This document shows, one piece after another, positions 45,840 through 53,216 of a stretch of 64,000 bases of DNA (position 1 is its first letter; every line of letters starts with the position of its first letter). A program made the position numbers and the translations under genes. Below the pieces are notes generated by a model. That model saw only the letters and a program-made list of their open reading frames with translations. It did not search any database and was not told where the DNA came from. This DNA is from CAIYTF01 sp963664845 (GTDB taxonomy: Bacteria; Bacteroidota; Ignavibacteria; Ignavibacteriales; Ignavibacteriaceae), in NCBI GenBank assembly GCA_963664845.1, contig OY761615.1, forward strand, positions 4,092,001 through 4,156,000, read 5' to 3'.

Positions 45840-46673
45840 TTATGGAAGGCGGGGGAATTTTTCGAAATCGGGTTTTCTCTTTTCCAAATAGGCTTTTTTG
45901 CCTTCCTGAGCTTCTTCACTCATATAGTACAGCAGGGTTGCGTTCCCGGCAAGTTCCTGAATGCCGGCCTGCCCGTCCAACTCAGCATTAAAAGCAGATT
46001 TAAGTAACCGGATTGCCAGTGGCGACATTACGAGTATCTCCTTTGCCCATTTAACGCCTTCGGCTTCCAATTGCTCAACCGGAACAACCGTATTGACCAG
46101 CCCCATGTCTTTGGCCTCCTCAGCATTATATTGGCGGCAGAGGAACCATATTTCGCGCGCTTTCTTCTGACCAACAAGTCGTGCCAAATAGCTTGCACCA
46201 AAGCCGCCGTCAAAACTGCCAACCTTTGGACCGGTCTGTCCAAATATTGCATTATCTGCAGCAATGGTCAGATCACAAACAACGTGCAGAACATGCCCGC
46301 CCCCAATTGCATAACCGGCAACGAGGGCTATCACCACTTTGGGAATGCTGCGAATCAATTTTTGCAAATCCAAAACATTCAACCGCGGAACACCATCGCC
46401 GCCCATGTAACCTTTGTCAGCGCGTATTCGCTGATCACCACCGGAACAGAAGGCATACTTGCCGTCATCGGCCGGTCCAAATCCCGTCAACAGAATTACA
46501 CCAATCTCTGCATCTTCTCTCGCGTCGATAAAAGCCTCATACATTTCCTGTACGGTTTCAGGCCTGAAAGCATTTCGTACTTCTGGTCGGTTGATGGTTA
46601 TTTTGGCGATACCATCCATTTTTTCATAAATAATATCGTCGTAAACTTTTGCTCTGTTCCAGTGAAATGGCAT
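45840..46673 (-). CDS. menB: 1,4-Dihydroxy-2-naphthoyl-CoA synthase
   Basis: 277 residues, crotonase fold. Diagnostic MenB stretches: INRPEVRNAFRP at the N-terminus, FCSGGDQRIR, the oxyanion-hole segment AGYAIGGGHVLH, and QTGPKVGSFDGGFG near the centre. It cyclises o-succinylbenzoyl-CoA. The natural substrate requires MenE, whose gene is not in this window. Confidence 0.96.
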   Translation of the reverse strand: MPFHWNRAKVYDDIIYEKMDGIAKITINRPEVRNAFRPETVQEMYEAFIDAREDAEIGVILLTGFGPADDGKYAFCSGGDQRIRADKGYMGGDGVPRLNVLDLQKLIRSIPKVVIALVAGYAIGGGHVLHVVCDLTIAADNAIFGQTGPKVGSFDGGFGASYLARLVGQKKAREIWFLCRQYNAEEAKDMGLVNTVVPVEQLEAEGVKWAKEILVMSPLAIRLLKSAFNAELDGQAGIQELAGNATLLYYMSEEAQEGKKAYLEKRKPDFEKFPRLP

Positions 46674-46682
46674 AGTATGATC

Positions 46683-47516
46683 TCATCCTAATGAAAGATT
46701 TTGAATAAATGAATGAACTAAAGTAGCAAATTCGACAGGTTTTTCAATATGCGTATTATGACCTGCACCGGCAATAATCGAACAGGCTGCGTTTGGCATA
46801 AGTTCCTTCATCCTCTTCTGAATTGCGCTGTATTTTTTGTCCAGTTCGCCGGCTATCAACAAAACGGGTAATGAAATCCCTTTAAGATCATCCCAAAGTG
46901 GTTTCATGGTACCTGTTCCAAACTCCTTAAGCGAGTTTATTAGTCCTGTTTTGGAGTTCTGCATTTTTTCTGAGCGGATGAAGTCTTGGGTGGAAAGAGG
47001 AAGCTGTTTTTGTGTTCTAAATAATTCAAGGGAAAGCCAGAAATCAACAAACTCCCCAATGCTTCCGTTGATGATCCCATTTATTAATTCTGTATCAGCC
47101 GCTTTACGTTGCATCCGTTCTTTGTTGTCATAAATACCTGGGGAAGAGCTTTCCAAAATGAGGGCAACCAGTTTGTCGCTATGCTCGGTTGCAAATGAAA
47201 GCGCATACCTTCCGCCCATTGAGTATCCAAGCAAAACATTGTGTTTATACCCGAACTCTTCCAAGAGCTCAAGCAGAAGGACATTAAGAGTTTTACTGGA
47301 ATAAAAGCCCGGATCTTCGGGTGTTGAACTGTCGCCAAAGCCCGGCAAATCCACAGTGATCAAAGCAGTATTGTTCATTGCGCCGGGAAAAGGGAAATGC
47401 CATTCTTCTTTTGAACAGGCAAATCCGTGCAGGCAAAAAAGAGCAGTGCTCGTTTTCTCTGCCGGCCTTTTATGTTCCACGGAAAGACGTATGCCCGTGC
47501 GCGATGTATAGATCAT
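46683..47516 (-). CDS. menH: SHCHC synthase (alpha/beta hydrolase), MenH
   Basis: 277 residues. Alpha/beta-hydrolase motifs: oxyanion region LHGFACSKEEW, nucleophile elbow GYSMGGR, Asp region AGELDKKY and the C-terminal His in GAGHNTHIEKP. With menB 9 bp downstream, assignment to MenH (elimination of pyruvate from SEPHCHC) is well supported. Its start overlaps the M28 peptidase stop by 4 bp. Confidence 0.88.
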   Translation of the reverse strand: MIYTSRTGIRLSVEHKRPAEKTSTALFCLHGFACSKEEWHFPFPGAMNNTALITVDLPGFGDSSTPEDPGFYSSKTLNVLLLELLEEFGYKHNVLLGYSMGGRYALSFATEHSDKLVALILESSSPGIYDNKERMQRKAADTELINGIINGSIGEFVDFWLSLELFRTQKQLPLSTQDFIRSEKMQNSKTGLINSLKEFGTGTMKPLWDDLKGISLPVLLIAGELDKKYSAIQKRMKELMPNAACSIIAGAGHNTHIEKPVEFATLVHSFIQNLSLG

Positions 47517-48502
47517 TGATTTATTATCAGTGAATAAATAAAATTGGTCACGGTTTTCCCTACCTCTGCAATGGTTTGTTCTCCGATGTTCTCCATGGTA
47601 TCGTTAAGCGTGTGCCAGTATGCTCTTCTGCCCAGCGCTTCATCAGCCCCAACCAATTCAGCATCAATTATATCGATGGTGCGCAGGCCTGCGTTGTTCA
47701 GCGGCGTATGATCATCATAGATGCCATATTTTTTTTCATTCACAAACGATCCGGCACCAACCTTAGCTGCTGATTCCCAAAAGAGGTCAACCACCTGTTC
47801 AGCTGCCTGAACTGAATTTTCTTCTTTATAGAATTTTGCTTCCTTATCACCCACAAGATCAAGGAGAATGCCGAAAGCAGGGGAGTAATCATTCTTTGTT
47901 GCCGCAAAATATTTGGAACCAAGGCAAAAGTTATTGAGCTCAGAATGTTTGCCATAATCCTCGCCATCAAAAAACACAAGATCAACCCCGATTGATGGTC
48001 TGTTTTCGTGCATAACTCTGGCCAGTTCTAAAAGTATACCAACGCCGCTGCCGCCATCGTTAACGCCCAGTATTGGCGTGTTGTGTTTTGCTTTGTCTTT
48101 TTCCGCATCTGCCCAGGGACGCGAATCCCAGTGTGTGCAAATGAGAATGCGTTTTTTCTGTGAGGGGTTAAACGATACCGTTATATTGGTGAGCTTAAGC
48201 TTTTCACCATCATAGCCGTTTAGCTCAAATTCCTGCCTGCCCACACTGTCCGCCAGTGGAAGTGCAGTCGAAATGATGTACTCTTTTGCTGCTTCGTGAG
48301 CTTTTGTATTTGGTACACGGGGACCAAAAGAGGCAAATTTCTCAATGTTGCCATATGCCTTGGCTCCTTCAAAGGTCGGGACTTTTGACGAGGAAGAAAG
48401 CTCATAAGCAGGTTTTTCCGGCTGCTGCTCTTCTTGTTTTCCACAACCGGAGTACAGGGAAACCACACTTGCTATCAATATCACAATTCCAGTTTTTTTC
48501 AT
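47513..48502 (-). CDS. M28 family peptidase lipoprotein (glutaminyl cyclase-like)
   Basis: 329 residues. Lipobox LYSGC at residue 20 marks a lipoprotein. Zinc ligands of the M28 fold are visible: His in CTHWDSRP, Asp in GVNDGGSG, Glu in FFDGEDYGK, Asp in LLDLVGDK and His in YDDHTPL. The CTHWDSRP and FDGEDYG motifs resemble bacterial glutaminyl-peptide cyclotransferases as well as aminopeptidases; the two cannot be separated by eye. Overlaps menH by ATGA, so it is the first visible gene of the men operon even though it has no role in quinone synthesis. Confidence 0.85.
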   Translation of the reverse strand: MKKTGIVILIASVVSLYSGCGKQEEQQPEKPAYELSSSSKVPTFEGAKAYGNIEKFASFGPRVPNTKAHEAAKEYIISTALPLADSVGRQEFELNGYDGEKLKLTNITVSFNPSQKKRILICTHWDSRPWADAEKDKAKHNTPILGVNDGGSGVGILLELARVMHENRPSIGVDLVFFDGEDYGKHSELNNFCLGSKYFAATKNDYSPAFGILLDLVGDKEAKFYKEENSVQAAEQVVDLFWESAAKVGAGSFVNEKKYGIYDDHTPLNNAGLRTIDIIDAELVGADEALGRRAYWHTLNDTMENIGEQTIAEVGKTVTNFIYSLIINQ

Positions 48503-48619
48503 GTAAAGAGAACGTTCAATTTGTTATCAAAAATTATCAGATCAACCCATAATATACGGCAAGGCGACAGATTTTCAGCTTTCCGATTTGGGCAATGAAG
48601 GGAAAAACCGGTGTAATGG

Positions 48620-50140
48620 TTATTGGGCAAGTATCTTGCAAATTTCATCCTGAAAACCCCGAACCCATGAGGCACTCTCAGTATAATTTTCAAGCATTAT
48701 GGAAAATGCATAGATATGGGAATTTGATGAGGTGACATACCCGGAAAGACAACTGACGCCGCTCAAAGTTCCTGTTTTTGCCATGACTCGTTTTTCGGCA
48801 ACAGTGTTTTTCATCCGGTTTTGCAATGTGCCGTCAACACCGCTTATGGGTAACGTTTCGATCAGGTTATGGCACACCGTTGGCCTTTCATGGTAGAGCC
48901 AGGAAAGCACTCCGCATAGCAAAGCAGGGCTGACAAGATTATAGTGTGACACTCCAGACCCATCTGTAATGCGGTAATTGGCAGGGTTAAACCCGCTCAT
49001 TGTAATAAGGCTGTCGATATACCGGATACCGTCCCGGGCAGAAATGTGGTGCGTCTTATTTTTACTTCCCAAAAGCCGTAGCAGCATTTCTGCATCAAGA
49101 TTATCGCTGGTCTTGTTCATCTCCAATTGTACCAGTTTTGGGTCCCGGGTAATCTCTGCAATCAGGTGACTTGGGCCCTCCGGGGGTGAAATCGAAAGCT
49201 TTCCTGAAAGATCAATTTTTTGCGCCGCAAGACGTTCCTTCATGAAATAAAGAAAGAAACCCGCCGGGTTTTCAATATTAAGTGACGCGACTATGCACGT
49301 GTCGGTTCGTCCTTTTGTCCCCTGAAAAATTATTTTATTCGTGTGATTCAAAAAGTCTCGGGTGACGGTAACATCCCAGTCATTTTTTTTTGCGGGAGAC
49401 AGTTTGTTTGCGAAGGTGAAATAACGGGAATCTGGTTTGGCCGCAAAAGAGAGAATAGAGCCTTTCTCAGAGCAATTGAGTATAACGGTAGTGGAGTTTT
49501 TATTGATCGAAAGAGCTGAAAGCCTGGGCGCATCAGGGGAAGGATCGTCGTCCCACATCCAGCCTTCGCCCCAGTACAGGGAATCGAGGAAAGATTGATC
49601 TGCGGTAAGGTTTCCTTTAATTTTTTTAATTCCTGCCTTTTTCAAGGCATCGGTAAAAGAGTCGATATCGGTAACTGAAAAACAGGGATCTCCTCCGCCG
49701 GTAATAACCAGATTGCCGTCCAAAATATGCCCCCTGATTTTGCCTGTATACGATAATTTTGTTCGGAAGTACGTAGTCGAATCAAGAAAAAGGAATGCTG
49801 CCGCACTTGTAAGAAGTTTCAGGTTTGATGCCGGACGGAGAAGCAGGTTCTCATTCTTACGAAATATAAAACTGCTGTCAGTCAGGTCAGAAATGGTAAT
49901 TCCGCAAATGGTAGTATCGAAAAAGGAGCCGTTTAGAAGGGATTCGATTAGTTTTCGTTTTTCAGTTGGAGTAATCCCGGTTTCATAAGCATGCAGACCG
50001 TTCTGAACAGGAGAGTGTTCTCCGGGTATGTAGCTGCCTGGATTAAAGTTGCTGCCTCTTTGAGCAGAAACAAAGCAATGTAACAAAAAGACAATGCCAA
50101 TTATTTTTAGCGGCATTAAACCATGTGGAAACTGAAACAT
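48620..50140 (-). CDS. dacB: D-Ala-D-Ala carboxypeptidase/endopeptidase (PBP4 family, S13)
   Basis: About 506 residues. Signal peptide (MPLKIIGIVFLLHCFVSAQ region). Penicillin-binding motifs: SxxK in RPASNLKLL, SxN-type in DGSGVSHYNLV and KTG in MAKTGTLSGVS. A large insert between SxxK and SxN is the PBP4 hallmark. Acts in the periplasm on peptidoglycan cross-links and stem peptides. ATG at 50140 preferred; a TTG at 50155 extends the frame. It lies 117 bp upstream of the M28 gene, same strand. Confidence 0.9.
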   Translation of the reverse strand: MFQFPHGLMPLKIIGIVFLLHCFVSAQRGSNFNPGSYIPGEHSPVQNGLHAYETGITPTEKRKLIESLLNGSFFDTTICGITISDLTDSSFIFRKNENLLLRPASNLKLLTSAAAFLFLDSTTYFRTKLSYTGKIRGHILDGNLVITGGGDPCFSVTDIDSFTDALKKAGIKKIKGNLTADQSFLDSLYWGEGWMWDDDPSPDAPRLSALSINKNSTTVILNCSEKGSILSFAAKPDSRYFTFANKLSPAKKNDWDVTVTRDFLNHTNKIIFQGTKGRTDTCIVASLNIENPAGFFLYFMKERLAAQKIDLSGKLSISPPEGPSHLIAEITRDPKLVQLEMNKTSDNLDAEMLLRLLGSKNKTHHISARDGIRYIDSLITMSGFNPANYRITDGSGVSHYNLVSPALLCGVLSWLYHERPTVCHNLIETLPISGVDGTLQNRMKNTVAEKRVMAKTGTLSGVSCLSGYVTSSNSHIYAFSIMLENYTESASWVRGFQDEICKILAQ

Positions 50141-50206
50141 GAAGGAAATATACAATAAAACAGGAAGGGAGAAAACAAAACCTGGAGAGAATTGCTAAAT
50201 ATGAAT

Positions 50207-50602
50207 CTAGTTTAACTTGACCAGAGTAAAATTGACAGTATTGTTATAGGCAGTGAACTGGTATTTTACCCCGTTTGTTCCGTCATCGCCTTTTTCTGTG
50301 CCAATTCCCTGTATGGTGATTTGGGTAGCAGTTCCTGCGGTTGATATGGTATAAGTTCCGTTCTGGCTAGATGCAAGCATCGTTGGAATGGTGAACCCAA
50401 CAAATGAGCCATTGCCGCCACCGAATCCGGTGGGACGTTTATAATAGGACTGTGCGAGGTGTCCGATGTGATGGAGATCGCCAATAACCGCGGACCGGTT
50501 CTGATCAACAGCATTAGCCTGAAAAAGATTAATCCCGACTACGACTGCAATCCCGACCACGATTACGCTAAGTACGATTAATAAAAGCTGTTGTTGTCCC
50601 AT
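50207..50602 (-). CDS. Pilin-like protein, third gene of a tandem triplet
   Basis: 131 residues. N-terminus MGQQQLLLIVLSVIVVGIAVVVG is a single hydrophobic helix with almost no leader, followed by a polar helix (NLFQANAVDQNRSAVIGDL) and a Gly-rich small globular part with FVGFTIP and GTYTISTAGT. Shape and size are those of a type IV pilin or major pseudopilin, but there is no GFTLIE motif and no Glu at mature position 5. More divergent than its two neighbours. Follows the other two on the minus strand with a short hairpin between. Confidence 0.72.
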   Translation of the reverse strand: MGQQQLLLIVLSVIVVGIAVVVGINLFQANAVDQNRSAVIGDLHHIGHLAQSYYKRPTGFGGGNGSFVGFTIPTMLASSQNGTYTISTAGTATQITIQGIGTEKGDDGTNGVKYQFTAYNNTVNFTLVKLN

Positions 50603-50618
50603 ATTTCCTTATTAAATT

Positions 50619-50646
50619 TCCCAACGGGGTATAAACTCCGTCGGGA
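50619..50646 (-). terminator. Hairpin between second and third pilin-like genes
   Basis: Arms TCCCAACGG (50619-50627) and CCGTCGGGA (50638-50646), 10-nt loop. In minus-strand RNA the only irregular pair is G-U, so the hairpin is best in that direction. No T-tract; perhaps attenuates or protects mRNA rather than terminates. Confidence 0.45.
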
Positions 50647-50651
50647 TCAAA

Positions 50652-51047
50652 TTAATTATTTATTGCTACGCTTGGTTGTTGAGCTGAATTAGTAACCGTT
50701 GCAGTTGCTTTTACCTTGGTCGATCCGTCATTCCCGGTTTCAGTCCCTGTGCCGGTGAAGATAATCGTAGTAGCAGTTCCTGCTGTTCCAATTGCGAAAG
50801 TACCGTTGGCATTGCTTGAAAGTCCGGTTGGCATCGTAAAACCAACAAAAGAATTTCCACCACCGCCTAATGAAGTTGGTTTCTTATAATATTCCTGTGC
50901 TTTTGAGGCTAGCGTAACCAAATCCTTAATAACTGCATTTCGGTTCGCATCCACTGCACTTGATTGAAATAAATTAATTCCAACCACTATCGCGATTCCC
51001 ACGATGATTACCCCTAAAACAATAAGAAGTAACTGTTGTTGACCCAT
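50652..51047 (-). CDS. Pilin-like protein, second gene of triplet
   Basis: 131 residues, same architecture: MGQQQLLLIVLGVIIVGIAIVVG helix, polar helix with ASKAQEYYKKPTSLGGGG, then a Gly/Thr-rich globular part with FVGFTMPTGLSS. It differs from the first gene of the triplet by only four residues (K/Q, V/N, T/V, F/Y), while many codons differ silently. A good ribosome binding site (AAGGAAGGA) precedes the ATG. It lies beyond a strong terminator that follows the first gene, so its expression may depend on read-through. Confidence 0.75.
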   Translation of the reverse strand: MGQQQLLLIVLGVIIVGIAIVVGINLFQSSAVDANRNAVIKDLVTLASKAQEYYKKPTSLGGGGNSFVGFTMPTGLSSNANGTFAIGTAGTATTIIFTGTGTETGNDGSTKVKATATVTNSAQQPSVAINN

Positions 51048-51060
51048 TTTATCCTTCCTT

Positions 51061-51098
51061 CAAAAAAAAAGCTGCCGGATGTACATTTCCGGCAGCTT
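51061..51098 (-). terminator. Strong rho-independent terminator after first pilin-like gene
   Basis: Perfect 11-bp stem AAGCTGCCGGA (51069-51079) with TCCGGCAGCTT (51088-51098), 8-nt loop, followed on the minus strand by nine T residues. Lies 12 bp past the stop of the first pilin-like gene and before the second. Textbook terminator. Confidence 0.9.
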
Positions 51099-51109
51099 CG
51101 AGACTAAAA

Positions 51110-51505
51110 TTAGTTATTTATAGCTACAGATGGCTGTTGTGCACTGTTGGTAACGGTTGCCGTTGCCTTAACCTTGGTTGATCCGTCATTTCCGGTTTCA
51201 GTTCCTGTTCCGGTGAAGATGATGGTGGTTGCAGTTCCAGCAGTTCCAATTGCATAGGTTCCGTTAGCATTGCTTGAAAGACCGGTAGGCATGGTGAAAC
51301 CAACAAATGAGTTTCCGCCGCCGCCTAATGAAGTCGGTTTTTTGTAATATTCCTGAGCCTTTGAAGCTAAAACGTTAAGATCCTGAATAACTGCGTTACG
51401 ATTTGCATCGACAGCGCTGGATTGGAACAAGTTAATTCCAACTACGATAGCGATACCAACGATGATAACGCCGAGCACGATTAAGAGCAATTGTTGTTGA
51501 CCCAT
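51110..51505 (-). CDS. Pilin-like protein, first gene of triplet (promoter-proximal)
   Basis: 131 residues. N-terminus MGQQQLLLIVLGVIIVGIAIVVG, polar helix with AVIQDLNVLASKAQEYYKK, Gly/Thr-rich globular part with FVGFTMP and GTYAIGTAGT. If a prepilin peptidase acted after Gly2, the mature protein would start Gln-Gln-Gln-Leu-Leu, lacking the N-terminal Phe and Glu5 of classical pilins. It is the gene nearest the sigma-54-type promoter and is followed by a strong terminator, the usual arrangement for an abundant major pilin. No family name is firmly recognised. Confidence 0.75.
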   Translation of the reverse strand: MGQQQLLLIVLGVIIVGIAIVVGINLFQSSAVDANRNAVIQDLNVLASKAQEYYKKPTSLGGGGNSFVGFTMPTGLSSNANGTYAIGTAGTATTIIFTGTGTETGNDGSTKVKATATVTNSAQQPSVAINN

Positions 51506-51562
51506 GATGAACCTTTCGGATTGTTGTTGTAAGAATAATGTAAGTTGCTTTCATGCGGTAGA

Positions 51563-51580
51563 TAGCAACTAGCATGCCAA
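51563..51580 (-). promoter_or_regulatory. Sigma-54 (-24/-12) promoter for the pilin-like genes
   Basis: On the minus strand the sequence reads TTGGCATG-CTAG-TTGCTA. The invariant GG (51578-51577) and GC (51566-51565) are separated by exactly 10 bp, matching the RpoN consensus TGGCAC-N5-TTGC in 9 of the conserved positions, with T for C only in the -24 block. Predicted transcription start is about 51553, giving a leader of about 48 nt before the ATG at 51505. Confidence 0.75.
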
Positions 51581-51641
51581 CCGGTTTTCCCCTAGTCTAA
51601 TTAACTCATTTTTGGTTAAAACTCTGCTGTCAACCCGGTAT

Positions 51642-51947
51642 TTAGCGCACATATATTGCGAATTGGACGATTTTAAGTCGATTTTTACCTGTGCCGAACC
51701 CAATTAGGCGAATGCTAGTAAGTGGCTTGTAGACCGACTCTGCATATTCACGAATTCCGAAAGAATTACCTCTCACGCTTAAATCGGTAAAAATTACTGG
51801 TAATTTTTTCCGTATTGGGTGTGCAATAAGCTTGGCATTAGCTGGGTAAGTGCCTAAATGGAGTCTAAAAGGCTGAACCATATGCCCGAATAAGTGGAAT
51901 GTTTTTTGCAGTGCTCTATAATAGTATATACCTCTTACGGTTTGCAT
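51642..51947 (-). other. Intergenic region with an uncharacterised 101-codon ORF
   Basis: The 590-bp gap 51506-52097 separates the divergent pilin-like gene sets. It contains a 101-codon minus-strand ORF with no ribosome binding site, no recognised domain and a basic composition. It lies upstream of the sigma-54 promoter, where activator (enhancer) sites would be expected, so I regard it as probably non-coding. Nothing else was recognised in the gap. Confidence 0.2.
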
Positions 51948-52097
51948 TTGGTCAACGTTTGCTGAATGCCCGGCGCGAAAAGTTGTCTGGAAGAATGTAA
52001 ACTTCTCCCCCGGTTGCTATGCGTAAGGACACTGTTTTTGTTCTATGCATTTGTTATATTAAATATTATTATTTTTATGAGAAACAGATAGTCTGCA

Positions 52098-52604
52098 ATG
52101 GGAACTGGACAAATGCTCTTTACGCTTTTTTCGATGATGTTGCTTGGCATGATAACCGTGCGGGTCAACACCAACCTGTTAAATGCGCAAGACACCTCGC
52201 AGAACTCGAAATATGCACTCGTTGCCGTTTCCTTGGCTAAATCCACCATCGAGAGCGCAAGCAGGTTATCCTTCGATGATAAAACTTTTAATAAATCAAT
52301 AACGGCAGTTAGTCAACTTACAGCTCCCTCCGCACTGGGCATTGAGTACGGGGAAATTGCCAATAAGGATTCCACATACGACGATTTTGACGACTATAAC
52401 AATTATAGCTTTACCACTGATACCACATTGAAAACGGCTATTTTTAATATTAGGTGTTCTGTGGGCTATGTGCAACCCACAGCTCCTGACGTTGTGGTTA
52501 ACACTCAAACTTGGTGTAAAAAAATGACGGTGACGTTAACAAGCAACCAGATGAAAGATACCATCCGAATGAGCACTGTGTTTTCTTATTGGGTATTCAG
52601 GTAA
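52098..52604 (+). CDS. PilV/GspI-like minor pseudopilin candidate
   Basis: 168 residues. N-terminus MGTGQMLFTLFSMMLLGMITV is a membrane helix with no leader longer than two residues, followed by a polar helix ending in ALVAVSLAKSTIESASRLSFDD, which resembles the A-x-A-QS-IE-A helix of PilV/GspI minor pilins. The rest is beta-rich. The GFTLIE motif is absent. First gene of a three-gene plus-strand run spaced by 3 bp each, divergent from the pilin-like triplet. Confidence 0.65.
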   Translation: MGTGQMLFTLFSMMLLGMITVRVNTNLLNAQDTSQNSKYALVAVSLAKSTIESASRLSFDDKTFNKSITAVSQLTAPSALGIEYGEIANKDSTYDDFDDYNNYSFTTDTTLKTAIFNIRCSVGYVQPTAPDVVVNTQTWCKKMTVTLTSNQMKDTIRMSTVFSYWVFR

Positions 52605-52607
52605 CAA

Positions 52608-53213
52608 ATGGGTTATACGACAATACTCGATATTATTGGAGCTATGTTTATTGGCGGCATCCTGATGCTTTCGCTTTTTCAGGTGAATTATAATACTATT
52701 GTTAATATGGGATATTATAATACCGATTATCTGTTGCAGGCAGGATTACTCAGTTTGGTAGAAGTTATTGAACGGGATATGCGACGGATCGGGTATAGTC
52801 AAACGGTGGGGGTTATTAATAGCACCAACGATGCTATCATACAGGCTGATACTTCCTCAATTACTATTGTGGGCGATGTTGACAACAGCGGCAGTGTTGA
52901 TACCATCAAATACTATCTCGGAGCAACAGGAGAGATGGCCGTCACTATAAATCCCAGAGATCGTTTCATTTACCGGCAGGTAAATGGAGGTACTCCGCAA
53001 AAAGTCTTTTTTGGCGTAACAATTTTCAGTCTTGTTTATTTTGACTCATTCAGTGCACGGCTGAGCGCTCCGGTTCCCCGCGCAGAGACTGGAAGAATCG
53101 CATCTCTTCAGATTTCCATTCAAGTTGAAAGCGGTGACGCGTTCGATCAAAAATATGCTGATATTTATTGGCGACAAATTCGCCTTTCCTCCAAAAATTT
53201 GAATAACCGGTGA
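52608..53213 (+). CDS. PilW/GspJ-like minor pseudopilin candidate
   Basis: 201 residues. N-terminus MGYTTILDIIGAMFIGGILMLSLF is a membrane helix. LLSLVEVIERDMRRIGYSQ matches the region where PilW/GspJ-type pseudopilins have ERDLRRAGY. Later features: a Ser/Thr-rich beta part with VGDVDNSGSVDTIKYYL and a final QIRLSSKN typical of PilW ends. No GFTLIE motif. Starts 3 bp after the previous stop and ends 3 bp before the next start. Confidence 0.68.
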   Translation: MGYTTILDIIGAMFIGGILMLSLFQVNYNTIVNMGYYNTDYLLQAGLLSLVEVIERDMRRIGYSQTVGVINSTNDAIIQADTSSITIVGDVDNSGSVDTIKYYLGATGEMAVTINPRDRFIYRQVNGGTPQKVFFGVTIFSLVYFDSFSARLSAPVPRAETGRIASLQISIQVESGDAFDQKYADIYWRQIRLSSKNLNNR

Positions 53214-53216
53214 TCT

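Noticed and set aside
51942..51966. Possible second sigma-54 site upstream of the divergent pseudopilin-like genes
   Set aside because: GG (51950-51951) and GC (51961-51962) are 9 bp apart instead of 10, and the -24 block is poor.
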